A stretch of DNA of 64,000 nt from Plantibacter sp. ME-Dv--P-122b (lineage in GTDB: Bacteria > Actinomycetota > Actinomycetes > Actinomycetales > Microbacteriaceae). This document shows, in pieces, positions 43,205 to 52,632 of the stretch. Each line of letters opens with the position of its first letter. The stretch's first letter is position 1. The translations under genes and the position numbers were made by a program. The notes under the pieces were generated by a model. It made no database searches and was not told the origin of the DNA. It was given only the letters and a program-made list of their open reading frames with translations. Location: NCBI RefSeq assembly GCF_030209375.1, contig NZ_JARVSC010000003.1, forward strand, positions 186,001 through 250,000. Reading direction: 5' to 3'.

Positions 43205-44112
43205 CCGCCCGTCGGGATCACCCGCGTCGGCGCGCGGGATCAGGCGGACTCCGCACGCTCGTGTCCAGCCCGGCCGGCGTGTTCGGGATCGTCGTGGTCA
43301 CCCTGCTCCTCCTGAGCGCAGGCGTCTCCTTCCTCTGGACGCCGTACGACCCCCAGCTCACCGATCCGTTCGCGAAATGGCTGGCTCCGTCGCCGGCCCA
43401 TCTGCTCGGCACGGACGAGGTCGGACGCGACATCTTGAGCCTGCTGCTCGTCGGTGCGCGGGTGACCGTGGCCGTCGCGATCGGTTCCGCAGTGGTCTCG
43501 ACGGTCATCGGAGTCGCCCTCGCCGCCCTCGGTTCGCTCACGCGGCGCTGGGTCCGGGAGACGGTCGCGGTCGTGATCGACATCCTCATCGCGTTCCCGA
43601 CGCTGCTCATCGCCATGATGATCGCCTCGGTCTTCGGGGGCTCGCTGTGGGTCGTCATCTGGGCGGTGGGCATCAGCTTCGGCGTGAACATCGCCCGGGT
43701 GACCCGCCCCGAGATCCGCCGGGTCTCGCACAGCGAGTACGTGCTCGCCGGCAAGGCCGCCGGTCTCGGACCGGTGAGGAACCTGACGCGGCATCTGCTG
43801 CCAAACGTCGCACCGGTGTTCATCGTCCAGCTGTCGTGGTCGATGGCGGTCGCGGTCCTCGCCGAGGCGGGCCTGTCGTACCTCGGCTACGGCGCCCCCT
43901 CCAGTGTCCCGTCGTGGGGTCGGATGCTGAGCGAGCTGCAGACCTACCTCGCCGTGCACCCGCTGTCGGTGCTGTGGCCGGGACTCGCCATCACCATCAC
44001 GGTGCTCGCCCTCAACCTGCTGGGAGACGCCCTGCGGGACGCGACCGATCCGACCCTCGGTCGCCGAGGTCCCGCCTCGACCCCCACCTCGCCCCAGGGG
44101 GTGACCGCATGA
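43201..44112 (+). CDS. ABC transporter permease, DppC/OppC type
   Basis: A 303-residue permease of the C type: basic cytoplasmic head (RRDHPRRRAGSGG), first helix GVFGIVVVTLLLLSAGV, the conserved AHLLGTDEVGRDILS near residue 69 and the EAA loop SEYVLAGKAAGLGPVRNLTRHLLPN near residue 180. Five or six further helices follow, with GLSYLGYGAPSSVPSWGRML near residue 222. ATGA overlaps link it to both neighbours. Confidence 0.9.
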   Translation: MTARRDHPRRRAGSGGLRTLVSSPAGVFGIVVVTLLLLSAGVSFLWTPYDPQLTDPFAKWLAPSPAHLLGTDEVGRDILSLLLVGARVTVAVAIGSAVVSTVIGVALAALGSLTRRWVRETVAVVIDILIAFPTLLIAMMIASVFGGSLWVVIWAVGISFGVNIARVTRPEIRRVSHSEYVLAGKAAGLGPVRNLTRHLLPNVAPVFIVQLSWSMAVAVLAEAGLSYLGYGAPSSVPSWGRMLSELQTYLAVHPLSVLWPGLAITITVLALNLLGDALRDATDPTLGRRGPASTPTSPQGVTA

Positions 44113-44897
44113 GTCTCGACGTCCAGGACCTCGTCGTCACGCTCGGTGGTCGCCGGGTCGTCGACGGCGTCAGCTTCAGCGTGCCCACGGGCGCACGGTT
44201 CGGCCTCATCGGCGAGTCCGGATCCGGGAAGTCGCTGACGGCGCTGGCGATCCTCGGACTGCTCCCGGACGGCGCCTCGGTCAGCGGGAGCATCCGCTGG
44301 CAGGGCGAGGAACTCCTCGGACGCGACGACCGCGAACTCGCACGGATCCGCGGCCGTGAGATCGGGATCGTGTTCCAGGAACCTCGGACGGCCCTCAACC
44401 CGATCCGCACCATCGGACGTCAGATCGGCGAGCCGCTCCGCATCCACGAGGGGCTGTCGAAACGGGAGGCGCTCGACCGGGCCGTCGAACTCGCCGCGCG
44501 GGTCCGTCTGCCCGACCCCGAGCGCATCGTCCGGCGGTACCCGCACCAGCTGTCGGGCGGGCAACGTCAGCGGGTCGCGGCCGCCATCGCCCTCGCCTGT
44601 GGGCCGGCCCTCCTCATCGCGGACGAACCGACGACGGCGCTCGACGTCACCATCCAGTCGGAGATCCTCGGCCTCTTCGAACGCCTCGTGAGCGAGACCG
44701 GGGCGTCCCTCGTCTTCATCACCCACGACCTCGCGGTCCTCTCCCGGATCGCCAGCGACGCCGTGGTGCTCGCGCAGGGGAAGGTCGTCGAGGCCGGGCC
44801 CGTGGCGCAGCTGCTCTCGACGCCGGTGTCGCCCGTGACGCAGCGGCTGTTGGCCGCCGCCAAGACCATGAGCTGGAAGGGCGAGGACGATGACTGA
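44109..44897 (+). CDS. ABC transporter ATP-binding protein, DppD/OppD type
   Basis: A 262-residue ATPase: Walker A GESGSGKSLTAL near residue 36, Q-loop VFQEPRTALNPIRT, signature LSGGQRQRVAAA near residue 146, Walker B LLIADEPTTALD, H-loop FITHDLAVL. The C-terminal iron-sulfur-like Cys cluster of classical OppD is missing; the protein ends shortly after QRLLAAAKT. It overlaps the permease (ATGA) and the next ATPase (8 bases). Confidence 0.9.
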   Translation: MSLDVQDLVVTLGGRRVVDGVSFSVPTGARFGLIGESGSGKSLTALAILGLLPDGASVSGSIRWQGEELLGRDDRELARIRGREIGIVFQEPRTALNPIRTIGRQIGEPLRIHEGLSKREALDRAVELAARVRLPDPERIVRRYPHQLSGGQRQRVAAAIALACGPALLIADEPTTALDVTIQSEILGLFERLVSETGASLVFITHDLAVLSRIASDAVVLAQGKVVEAGPVAQLLSTPVSPVTQRLLAAAKTMSWKGEDDD

Positions 44898-45675
44898 GCC
44901 GCTGCTCCGCGCCCAGGGCCTCGGGCGGGTCTACACCACCCCGCGGGAGTCGCTCTTCCAGCGCCCGAGCCGCACCGTCGCGCTCCACCCCAGCGACCTC
45001 GTCGTCGCCCCGGGTGAGGCGGTCGGGATCATCGGCGAGTCCGGTTCCGGCAAGTCGACGCTCGTCCGCCTCCTGCTCGCACTCGACACCCCGAGCTCCG
45101 GCACGGTCGAGTTCGACGGCCGTCCCGTCAGCGCCACGGCGAGCGCCAGGAGTCTGCACTGGTTCCGTCGACAGACGGGCGTGGTGTTCCAGGACCCGTA
45201 CGCGTCGCTCGACCCGCGCATGAGCGTCGGGCGGATCGTCGCCGAGCCGCTCTCGGCGCTCGGGATCGAGGGCGACCACCGTTCCAAGGTCCGCGCGGTC
45301 CTCCGGCTCGTCGGGCTCGACGCCGACGCAGCCGACCGCTTCCCGCACGAGTTCTCCGGTGGTCAGCGCCAGCGCATCGCCCTGTCGCGCGCGATCGTCC
45401 ACCGCCCGCGCCTCCTCGTCGGCGACGAACCGCTCAGCGCGCTCGACGTCACCGTCCGCGCACAGATCCTCGAGCTGCTCGGCGGGCTGCGGCAGGAGCT
45501 CGGGCTGGCGATCGTGCTCGTCTCGCACGACATCGGCGTGGTCCAGCATCTCTGCGACCGGGTCGTCGTCATGCGCGACGGGGCGATCGTCGAGGAGGGC
45601 CCGGTCGCCAAGGTCCTCAGTCGGCCCTCGCACCCGTACACGACCCAGCTGCTCGCCTCGGTCCCCCGCCTCTGA
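44890..45675 (+). CDS. ABC transporter ATP-binding protein, DppF/OppF type
   Basis: A 261-residue ATPase: Walker A GESGSGKSTLVRL near residue 47, Q-loop VVFQDPYASLDPRMSV, signature FSGGQRQRIALS near residue 158, Walker B LLVGDEPLSALD and H-loop LVSHDIGVV. As in other F subunits it opens with a gene-specific segment (TTPRESLFQRPSRTV). It completes the transporter operon. The terminal repeat at 45685-45710 follows at once. Confidence 0.9.
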   Translation: MTEPLLRAQGLGRVYTTPRESLFQRPSRTVALHPSDLVVAPGEAVGIIGESGSGKSTLVRLLLALDTPSSGTVEFDGRPVSATASARSLHWFRRQTGVVFQDPYASLDPRMSVGRIVAEPLSALGIEGDHRSKVRAVLRLVGLDADAADRFPHEFSGGQRQRIALSRAIVHRPRLLVGDEPLSALDVTVRAQILELLGGLRQELGLAIVLVSHDIGVVQHLCDRVVVMRDGAIVEEGPVAKVLSRPSHPYTTQLLASVPRL

Positions 45676-45684
45676 CGCCGTCCC

Positions 45685-45710
45685 GGTCTCTGAGCCTGTC
45701 GAAGGGCCTC
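45685..45710. repeat. Short interspersed repeat with hairpin potential, copy 1
   Basis: CTGAGCCTGTCGAAGGGCCT at 45690-45709, shared exactly with 52676-52695. It lies between convergent genes, and its right end runs into the stop codon of the minus-strand gene. GGTCTCT and AGGGCCT can pair imperfectly, so it may act as a two-way terminator. Confidence 0.65.
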
Positions 45711-46665
45711 AGGCCGGCGGGTCCGCCAGCCGCCGGTGGCGGCGCAGGGCCGCGCGCTGGCTCGGTGACTCACCGTGCAGGACGAGCCCCACGATCCACA
45801 GGACGACCCGGGTCGCCGTCACGACCGGCAACGGGATCGGGCCGAGGTGCGCGGTGCGGAGCCCGAGGATGCGGCGGTACTCGGGTGGGATCGTCGCGAC
45901 GGCTCCCGCGAAGAGGATCCCGTAGGCGGGGAGCAGCGAGCGGTCGAGCGGCGGTCGACGGAGGAACGCCAGAGTCTCGTCCACCCGCGGGCCGCCGGTC
46001 AGGTCGCCGGCGTCGAGGTACCCGCGCAGCTGCCTTGCCAGTTCGGCCTCCGAGCGGGGCGGGTCGACGACGCCCATGAGCTCGCCCGCGAGCGCCCAGT
46101 CGGCCACATAGGCGTCCGCACCACCGGGGATCCGGCCGCCCCAGGTCTGTCGCACGCTCAGGAAGGCGTCGGTGAACGCCAGGTGCACCCAGCGCAGAAG
46201 GTCCGGGTCGTTGGCCGCGTACGGGCGCACCACGCCATGGGCGTCGAGGTACTCCCCGACGACGCGTTCGTGGAGTTTGAGCACGTGGTCGCTCGTCCGG
46301 CGCGCCGTGTCACGGTCGCCGTAGGTGACGGTGAAGATCCAACGGATGGTGCCGTCGAGCCGTCCGAGGGGGTCCTCCCGGTACCGGGACCAGTCGTGCA
46401 CGCCGGCGAGCGCCCCGGGATGGGCCGCCTGGAGGAGGAGCGCCCGGATGCCGGCGACCATGGTCTCGACACCGCCGTGCACCGTCCAAGCCGCGGAGTC
46501 CGGCGTGAAGAACCCCGTGTCGGTGCCGTCCTCGAGATCGAGCGTCCACTGCGGCGGACGGTCCTGCTCCACCGCGAAGACCGCGAGGATGCGTGAGCGG
46601 AGCCCGGCGAGCAGGCGAGTGCGCAGGCGGGAGACCGGTCGCCGTCCAGTGCCGACATCCACCAC
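45709..46665 (-). CDS. Oxygenase MpaB family protein (DUF2236)
   Basis: A 318-residue protein of the DUF2236/MpaB family, which includes the heme-dependent rubber oxygenase Lcp and fungal MpaB. Seen here: WTVHGGVETMVAGIRALLLQAAHPGALAGV near residue 60 with the family His, then a helical body (LHERVVGEY) and AFTDAFLSVRQTW. The C-terminal VVLWIVGLVLHG is hydrophobic. The start GTG at 46665 has GGAGGA seven bases before it; a GTG at 46680 is possible. Substrate unknown. It stands between the transporter operon (convergent) and the amidase gene. Confidence 0.8.
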   Translation of the reverse strand: MVDVGTGRRPVSRLRTRLLAGLRSRILAVFAVEQDRPPQWTLDLEDGTDTGFFTPDSAAWTVHGGVETMVAGIRALLLQAAHPGALAGVHDWSRYREDPLGRLDGTIRWIFTVTYGDRDTARRTSDHVLKLHERVVGEYLDAHGVVRPYAANDPDLLRWVHLAFTDAFLSVRQTWGGRIPGGADAYVADWALAGELMGVVDPPRSEAELARQLRGYLDAGDLTGGPRVDETLAFLRRPPLDRSLLPAYGILFAGAVATIPPEYRRILGLRTAHLGPIPLPVVTATRVVLWIVGLVLHGESPSQRAALRRHRRLADPPA

Positions 46666-46906
46666 TCGATCGTCCTCCACTCGCCGTCACGACGAGCCTA
46701 CGTCGGGATGCGGGCACCCGGACCCGTAGCACGTCCTGTTCGACGTCGCCGCCGACCCACCGACGAACTCGGCTCCGGGGGCGGTGATCGGTCGGTCCGC
46801 CTGGACCGGGCCGCCTGTGCACCCGAGGCGCACCGGGAGGGACGGGGTCCGGCCGCGACATCACATCCCGTCATACGCCACCCGGCGACGCGAGGGCGAC
46901 GGACGG

Positions 46907-48337
46907 TCAGCGGGCGACGGACGGGACGCGGTCCTGCCAACGCAGTCGCCGCTCCAGTTGCGCACCGAGGGCGAGCAGGGTCGCCTCGCCTCCAGGACGC
47001 CCGATCAGCTGGACGCCCATCGGCAGCCCCTCGGACGTCTCGTGCACCGGGAGCGTGATGGCCGGCAAGCCGGTCGCGTTCACGAAGGAGGTGTGCGGCG
47101 CGTAGCGCACCTGCTGCTCGAAGTTCAGCTCGGGCGAGCCCTGGTCGTACCACCCGATCGGCCGTGGGGTCTGGGCGAGCGCCGGCGTGATGATCGCGTC
47201 GAACGGCGCGAACTGCGCGAGGACGCTGCGCTCGAACCGGTGGAGACTGGCGAGTGTCTCCATGAGCCGGGTCGCAGACAGCGCCCGACCGCGCTCGACG
47301 AGGGACCTCGTGATGGGTTCGAGGAGCGCCAGCTCCGCCTCCGACGATGCCGGGACACCGGCCGCTGAAGCCTGCCAGATCGTCGTGAAGTCGGCCGGGT
47401 ACCGTTCAGCGTCGCGCAGGGTGAGCTCCTCCAAGCCGTGCCCCATCGCGGTGAACGCCCGGGTGGCGACGTCGACGGCGGCGCGGGCCTCCGGGTCGAC
47501 CGCCAGCTCGAAGGCGCTGTCCCAGGGTGAGCCGTCGAGGACTGCCAACTGGAACCGGCCCTCGCCGCGCACGGCGTGCCCGAGCAGGGGTCCGTCATCG
47601 GCGTCGGGTGCTCGCAGCGTGAAGTGATGGTCGATGCGGCCATGGACGCGCTCGATCATCGCGTCGAGCAGGAGCGCCGCGTCGGCGACGGTCCGGGCGA
47701 TCGGCCCGGGGACGACGAGGCCGGCGAGTCGGTCGACACCGGAACCCGCGGGGACGAGCCCCCTCGTGGGCTTCAGGCCGACGAGCCCGCAGGCGGCCGC
47801 CGGGATGCGGACGGAGCCGCCACCGTCGGAGCCGGGGGCGAACGGGAGGAGCCGCGCGGCGACGGCGGCTGCGGCCCCGCCACTCGATCCGGCCGCCCCA
47901 CGGTCGAGGGCCCACGGGTTCCGCGTCGGCACCCCGTCGAGCGGCTCCGTGTAGCCGTAGAGCCCGAACTCCGGAGTCGAGGTCTTCCCGAGGCTCACCG
48001 CACCGGCCCGGTCGAGGACGCCGACCAGCTCGTCGTCGGTGGTGGCGACCACCTCAGCGGTGAGCCGGGACCCGAAGCGGACGGGCTGACCGGCACGGGA
48101 CACGAGGTCCTTGTCGCCGATCGGGAGTCCCCACAGCGGTGCGGTCCGCGGAAGCGCCTCGACCTCCTCCACGCGTTCTGCGAGCGATCCGGCGGCGACC
48201 GAGGTGAAGGCGCCGATCGCGTCGTCGAGGCGCTCGATGCGGTCGAGGTAGTGCCGCGCCAGCTCCGTCGGTGAGACCTCGTCCCGCTGCAACGCCTGCC
48301 ACTGCTCGAGCGCCGTCAGCTCGTGGAGTTCCGCCAT
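46907..48337 (-). CDS. Amidase signature family enzyme
   Basis: A 476-residue amidase. The Ser-cisSer-Lys catalytic triad is visible: Lys in LPIGDKDLVSRAG near residue 74, cis-Ser in APGSDGGGSVRIPAA near residue 170, and nucleophile Ser within that Gly/Ser-rich stretch; GAAGSSGGAAAAVAA precedes it. Since gatB and gatC are not nearby and neighbours are unrelated, it is more likely a free amidase than GatA. ATG at 48337 has TAGGCT six bases upstream: probable leaderless mRNA. Substrate unknown. Confidence 0.85.
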   Translation of the reverse strand: MAELHELTALEQWQALQRDEVSPTELARHYLDRIERLDDAIGAFTSVAAGSLAERVEEVEALPRTAPLWGLPIGDKDLVSRAGQPVRFGSRLTAEVVATTDDELVGVLDRAGAVSLGKTSTPEFGLYGYTEPLDGVPTRNPWALDRGAAGSSGGAAAAVAARLLPFAPGSDGGGSVRIPAAACGLVGLKPTRGLVPAGSGVDRLAGLVVPGPIARTVADAALLLDAMIERVHGRIDHHFTLRAPDADDGPLLGHAVRGEGRFQLAVLDGSPWDSAFELAVDPEARAAVDVATRAFTAMGHGLEELTLRDAERYPADFTTIWQASAAGVPASSEAELALLEPITRSLVERGRALSATRLMETLASLHRFERSVLAQFAPFDAIITPALAQTPRPIGWYDQGSPELNFEQQVRYAPHTSFVNATGLPAITLPVHETSEGLPMGVQLIGRPGGEATLLALGAQLERRLRWQDRVPSVAR

Positions 48338-48392
48338 GCGACCAGCCTAGAGGCGTGTCGGTCCCTGCCCGCGGTGCCGTGACCGCACGGGT

Positions 48393-48974
48393 TCAGCGCT
48401 TCAGGGACTTCTGGAGGAGGACCGTGCCGATCCAGCGGTCGAACTTGAACCCGACTCGGCCCATGCGGCCCACCTCGGTGAACCCGAACTTCTCGTGCAG
48501 GGCGATCGACGACTCGGCGCCCTTGTCGGCGATGACGGCCAGCATCTCCTTGAGCCCGGCGGCCTTCGAACGCTCGATGAGCTCACCGAGCAGATCGGTG
48601 CCGAGGCCTTTGCCGGTCGCCGCGGCTCCGAGGTAGATCGAGCTCTCCACCGTGAAGCGGTAGGCGCGCTTCTGCTTCCACGGCGCGCACAGCGCATACC
48701 CGAGGATCTGTCCGGTCGGGTTGACGGCGACGATGAACGGGAGCTGGAGCCGCTGCAGGTAGGCGAACTTGGAGCGCCACTCGGCGAGGGTCATCGCGTC
48801 CTCGTCGAAGGTGACCATGCTGTTGGCGACGTAGTGGTTGTAGATCGCCCGGATGTCGGGCAGGTCGGCCGCAGTGGCGTCGCGCATCGTGAAGGCGAAC
48901 GGCGTCTCGGGGGTCGGCGGCTTGCGCAGGTGCGGCGGCAGCCGGCGCCTCGGCTCGTACTCCTCTTCCAGCAT
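48393..48974 (-). CDS. GNAT acetyltransferase, phosphinothricin N-acetyltransferase-like
   Basis: A 193-residue GNAT protein. An N-terminal tail (about 25 residues, RRRLPPHLRKPP) precedes MRDATAADLPDIRAIYNHYV, a start typical of PAT/Bar-like enzymes. Motif A (acetyl-CoA loop) is AAATGKGLGTDLL near residue 125, and motif B is IALHEKFGFTEVGRMGRVGFKFDRW. The ATG at 48974 has TAGGCT six bases before it (leaderless); a start at the internal Met near residue 30 is also possible. Acceptor amine not known. Confidence 0.82.
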   Translation of the reverse strand: MLEEEYEPRRRLPPHLRKPPTPETPFAFTMRDATAADLPDIRAIYNHYVANSMVTFDEDAMTLAEWRSKFAYLQRLQLPFIVAVNPTGQILGYALCAPWKQKRAYRFTVESSIYLGAAATGKGLGTDLLGELIERSKAAGLKEMLAVIADKGAESSIALHEKFGFTEVGRMGRVGFKFDRWIGTVLLQKSLKR

Positions 48975-49039
48975 CCCCCAAGCCTAACGAGGGGGTGGGT
49001 CGGCGGACAGCCCTTGCGGCCGACGCCGCGAGCCGGTCG

Positions 49040-49759
49040 TCAGCCGAGCGACCAGTCGATCGGGTCCGCGCCACGGGAGACGAGGAAGTCGTTCGTGCGG
49101 CTGAACGGCTTCGAGCCGAAGAAGCCCCGTGAGGCGGAGAGCGGACTCGGGTGCGCCGAGACGATGACGTGGCGGTCGGGGTCGCTCGATGATTCGAGCA
49201 GCGGCGCCAGTCGTTCTGCGTCCTTGCCCCAGAGGATCGACACGAGCGGTGCGGGGCGTGCGGCGAGCGCGCGGATCGCCTGTTCCGTGACCGCCTCCCA
49301 GCCGTGTCGGCGGTGCGACCCGGCGGAACCCGCCTCGACCGTGAGGACGCGGTTGAGGAGCAGCACGCCCTGTCGGGTCCACGAACTGAGATCGCCGTGT
49401 TCCGGCGTCGGGACGCCGAGGTCCTCGCGGAGTTCCCGGTGGATGTTCGCGAGGCTGCGCGGCAGCGGGCGCACGTCCCGGTCCGCGGCGAACGACAGGC
49501 CGATCGGATGACCCGGCGTCGGGTACGGGTCCTGCCCGACGATGAGGACGCGGACCGCGCTGAACGGCGTACGGAAGGCCCGCAGGACGAGCTCGGGTGC
49601 CGGCAACCATCGGGCACCGGCCGCCGACTGCGCCGCGAGCCAGTGGTCGATCGCAGCGAGACGGTCGGCGACGGGTGCGAGTGCGTCGGCCCAGCCGGCG
49701 TCCATCGACCCCGCCGCGGCGAGCTGTGCGGGGCTGCCACCGAGGATCCCGTTCGTCAT
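49040..49759 (-). CDS. ung: Uracil-DNA glycosylase, family 1
   Basis: A 239-residue UDG: water-activating motif [16 protein letters not shown] near residue 83 with catalytic Asp, [22 protein letters not shown] near residue 139, and the minor-groove loop [18 protein letters not shown] near residue 207. It cuts uracil from DNA. It starts 3 bases after the stop of the S51-type gene, so the two may be co-transcribed. N-terminal 30 residues are not conserved. Confidence 0.94.
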   Translation of the reverse strand: MTNGILGGSPAQLAAAGSMDAGWADALAPVADRLAAIDHWLAAQSAAGARWLPAPELVLRAFRTPFSAVRVLIVGQDPYPTPGHPIGLSFAADRDVRPLPRSLANIHRELREDLGVPTPEHGDLSSWTRQGVLLLNRVLTVEAGSAGSHRRHGWEAVTEQAIRALAARPAPLVSILWGKDAERLAPLLESSSDPDRHVIVSAHPSPLSASRGFFGSKPFSRTNDFLVSRGADPIDWSLG

Positions 49760-49762
49760 CGA

Positions 49763-50500
49763 CTACTGCTGCTGCGGCTGCTCGGCACCGATCGTGCGGA
49801 CGACGACCCCGTGCTCGGCGGTGAAGACCTGCCAGACACTGCCGCCACCGAGGACGGTGAGCGCCCCCTGCCCGACGACGAGCGCCGTGTTCTCGTCGAT
49901 CGCGACGCCGCCGTCGACGACCCCGGCCTCCGTCGCGGCGACGAGCCGCCCGAGGGTCCCCCACTGTGCGGCATGCGCCTCGACCGCGATGTCGACGAGT
50001 CCGAGACCGTCGCCGATCGTGACCTCGTCGAGCTCCTCGGACGCCGCCTCGGGGCTCACGGGGACCTCGCCGACACGCCATCCGCCGATGATCGCGTGCT
50101 CGGCGGCGATCATCGCGCCGGCCGAGATGCCGAGGTAGGGCAGACCGGACGCCACGAGGCGTCGGATGTCGGTGGCGACCGGCGCGACCGCCTCCGCGTA
50201 GGCCGAGGGCAGCCCGCCGCCGACGACGATCCCGTCGACCTCGGCCAGCTGAGCCTGCGCGACCACACCGCCCTCGCGGACGACCACGCGGATCGCCTCG
50301 ATCTCACCGGAGCGTGCCACGGCGCGTTCCAGGGCAGCGGACTGCTCGAGTCCATCGCCATCGTGCACGACGACGATCGCGATGCGCGGGGCCAACCGAC
50401 CGGCGACGACCGCGAGCGCGGCCGCCTCGGCGATGAACGCTGCGTAGACGGTCGACTCGGTCTCTGGGGCGGCCGGACCGCCGAGGAGGAAAACACTCAC
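49763..50500 (-). CDS. S51-like peptidase E / class I glutamine amidotransferase-like protein
   Basis: A 245-residue protein of the peptidase E/cyanophycinase superfamily. The nucleophile elbow is LPYLGISAGAMIAA near residue 125 with Ser, preceded by VDGIVVGGGLPSAYAEAV. These serine peptidases cut Asp-X dipeptides or cyanophycin; no cyanophycin synthetase is in the window. GTG at 50500 has TAGGGT six bases upstream, so a leaderless start is likely. C-terminal QPQQQ is a low-complexity end. Confidence 0.75.
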   Translation of the reverse strand: MSVFLLGGPAAPETESTVYAAFIAEAAALAVVAGRLAPRIAIVVVHDGDGLEQSAALERAVARSGEIEAIRVVVREGGVVAQAQLAEVDGIVVGGGLPSAYAEAVAPVATDIRRLVASGLPYLGISAGAMIAAEHAIIGGWRVGEVPVSPEAASEELDEVTIGDGLGLVDIAVEAHAAQWGTLGRLVAATEAGVVDGGVAIDENTALVVGQGALTVLGGGSVWQVFTAEHGVVVRTIGAEQPQQQ

Positions 50501-50540
50501 CCTGAGACCCTACCCGGCACCCCGGATCAGGCGGGGACGA

Positions 50541-51038
50541 TCAGGCCGTGATCGTCGGCAGCGTCGACCAGGGGAAGGAGATCCAGCGGTCGACGCGCTT
50601 CCACACGTAGTCGGGACGGAGCACCGTCTGCGGCTTCTCGTACAGCGTCACCGTGCGGACCTCCGCACCGCTCGCCTGCATGAGTTCCAGCACCATCGCG
50701 AGCGTACGACCCGAGTCGGACACGTCATCGACGAGCAGCACCCGACTCCCCGGCAGCCCGGCGACGTCGAGCAACGGCGGGAGCACGACGGGCTCAGGGA
50801 GACGCGCGTCGACCCCGGTGTAGAACTCGACGTTCAGCGCGCCGCACGCCTTGACGTCGAGGGCGTAGGCGATGGCACCCGCGAGCAGGAGCCCACCGCG
50901 CGCGATCGCGACGACGGAGTCGGGCCGGAACCCGCTCGCGACGATCGCACTGGACAGTTCGCGGGCCGCGTCACCGAACGTGGGCCAGTCGAGGACCTCT
51001 CGCTCCGGGGACGCTGCGCTGGGGTTCTCGGTCGACAT
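50541..51038 (-). CDS. Phosphoribosyltransferase, xanthine/hypoxanthine type
   Basis: A 165-residue type I PRTase. The PRPP-binding motif is VLLVDDVSDSGRTLAMVLEL near residue 99 (two acidic then DSGRT), and SVVAIARGGLLLAGAIAYAL near residue 43 is the PPi loop. Length and the C-terminal VWKRVDRWISFPW resemble Gpt-like enzymes and archaeal HGPRTase-like proteins. ATG at 51038 has TAGCGT six bases upstream (leaderless), with GGAGG directly adjoining it. Base specificity cannot be decided. Confidence 0.83.
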   Translation of the reverse strand: MSTENPSAASPEREVLDWPTFGDAARELSSAIVASGFRPDSVVAIARGGLLLAGAIAYALDVKACGALNVEFYTGVDARLPEPVVLPPLLDVAGLPGSRVLLVDDVSDSGRTLAMVLELMQASGAEVRTVTLYEKPQTVLRPDYVWKRVDRWISFPWSTLPTITA

Positions 51039-51071
51039 CCTCCAACGCTATCCTGCCGGCCAGGCCGCCTG

Positions 51072-51083
51072 TACCATCCCCCC
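51072..51083 (+). promoter_or_regulatory. Leaderless promoter -10 of the DHA2-type MFS gene
   Basis: TACCAT at 51072-51077, six C bases, then ATG at 51084. Divergent TAGCGT for the PRTase gene lies only 22 bases away, so the two promoters are almost back to back. Confidence 0.5.
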
Positions 51084-52622
51084 ATGGCGCGAGACAGCAC
51101 GACGACCGACGGAGCCTCGGCGACCGGATGGCGGACGACGATCCGCGGGTCGGAGGCGGGCATCACCGCGGGGCTCATCGGCTGGTTGTTCCTCGTCGAG
51201 ATCACCAGCGGTGTCCTGCAGGGCTACTACGTCCCGCTCATCCCCGACCTCGTCGAGCACCTGGGCATCCATGACGCGGACTTCAACTGGTTCGAAGCCG
51301 CGCAGCTGCTGCTGTCGGCGCTCGTCGTCCCCATCCTCGCGAAGCTCGGCGACATGTTCGGGCACAAACGGATCCTCCTCGTCTCCACCGTGCTGACGGC
51401 CGGCGCCAGCTGGTGGCTCGTCGTCGCGGGCGACTTCTGGTCGTTCCTCGCCGCCTGGGCACTGCAGGGCTTCTATGTCGTGTGGTTGCCACTCGAGATC
51501 GCGCTCATCTTCGAGCGGGGTCGGCGCTCCGGCACCGGAGCCTCGCAGACCCGCCGGGCCGCCGGACTCCTCGTCGTGGCGCTCGAGGCCGGGGCCATCA
51601 TCGGAGCGCTGTCGAGTGGACGCATCCTCACCGCCCTCGGCGGCGACATCCCGCTCACGATGATGCTGCCGGCCGTCGCGGTGACCCTCGTCTTCTTCGC
51701 CATCCTCTTCGGCGTCCCCGAATCCGAACCCCTGCCGGGCAGGACCCTGGACCTCGCGGGCTTCGTGCTCCTCAGCCTCGCGCTCCTCCTCATCACCTCG
51801 GGGCTCACCTTCCTGCGGCTCAACGGACCGCAGACGTGGTGGGTGTGGGGGCTCATCGCGATCGGTGTGCTCGCGTTCCTGCCCTTCGGGCGCCATGAAC
51901 TGCGCCAGCCAGACCCGGCGATCGACCTCCGGGTGCTCCGGCAACCCAACATGTGGCCGGTGCAACTGACCGCGGGGCTCATCGGGATCAGTCTGCTCGG
52001 CGCCCAGGCCCCGCTCAGCACCTATGCGGGGACACCACGGGAGAACGGGTACGGGCTCGGGCTCGACGCCGGCGACATCTCGACGCTCATCGGCGCCTAC
52101 CTGATCTCGATGATCGTCGGCGCCCTCCTGTTCCCGCTCGTGTCGCGCTGGGCGACGCCTCGGATCGCGCTCATCATCGCCGCCTCACTCGTCGCGGTCG
52201 GGTACCTGCTGTTCCTCCCGTTCCACCTCGAGACGTGGCAGGTCTTCCTGAACATGGCGATCGCGGGGCTCGGCTCCGGTGCGCTCGTCGGCGCCATGCC
52301 GGCTGCGGCCGCGGCCGCCGCACCTCGCGGGCAGACGGGCGTCGCGTCCGCGCTGACCAACACGACGAAGACGATCGGTGGCTCGTTCGCCTCGGCCGTC
52401 TTCGGCGTGGTGCTGTTCGCCGGCGCCGCGCAAGCCGTCACGGCCGGGGCGTCGAGCCTCTCCGGCTACCTCACGGTCTGGGCGATCTGCGGGGCGGGCG
52501 CGCTCGTCGCCGCCGTCCTGCTCTGCTTCGTCCCGAGACTCGCCTTCGCGGACGCGGCCCCGGTCGACGCCGGACTCGAGCCGCGCCCCGATCCCGCGAC
52601 TGAGCGCCCGACCGGCCCCTGA
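51084..52622 (+). CDS. MFS transporter, DHA2-like (14 TM)
   Basis: A 512-residue transporter with about 14 hydrophobic helices. MFS motif A is GDMFGHKRIL near residue 90; the antiporter-like helix 5 region is LEAGAIIGALSSGRIL near residue 165. The middle linker (ESEPLPGRTLDLAG) separates helices 6 and 7. DHA2 members export drugs or small metabolites in exchange for protons. The C-terminus (EPRPDPATERPTGP) is disordered. Leaderless promoter; no regulator adjoins. Substrate unknown. Confidence 0.85.
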   Translation: MARDSTTTDGASATGWRTTIRGSEAGITAGLIGWLFLVEITSGVLQGYYVPLIPDLVEHLGIHDADFNWFEAAQLLLSALVVPILAKLGDMFGHKRILLVSTVLTAGASWWLVVAGDFWSFLAAWALQGFYVVWLPLEIALIFERGRRSGTGASQTRRAAGLLVVALEAGAIIGALSSGRILTALGGDIPLTMMLPAVAVTLVFFAILFGVPESEPLPGRTLDLAGFVLLSLALLLITSGLTFLRLNGPQTWWVWGLIAIGVLAFLPFGRHELRQPDPAIDLRVLRQPNMWPVQLTAGLIGISLLGAQAPLSTYAGTPRENGYGLGLDAGDISTLIGAYLISMIVGALLFPLVSRWATPRIALIIAASLVAVGYLLFLPFHLETWQVFLNMAIAGLGSGALVGAMPAAAAAAAPRGQTGVASALTNTTKTIGGSFASAVFGVVLFAGAAQAVTAGASSLSGYLTVWAICGAGALVAAVLLCFVPRLAFADAAPVDAGLEPRPDPATERPTGP

Positions 52623-52632
52623 CTCCCCGACC

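Noticed and set aside
44109-45675. Nickel transporter assignment (nikABCDE) for the five-gene ABC operon
   Set aside because: No His-rich binding protein features or nickel enzyme genes nearby; peptide-type family membership is all that can be claimed.
46681-46906. Small gene between the MpaB-type and amidase genes
   Set aside because: Open frames exist on both strands but have no ribosome site, no leaderless signal for a frame of useful size, and no coding character.
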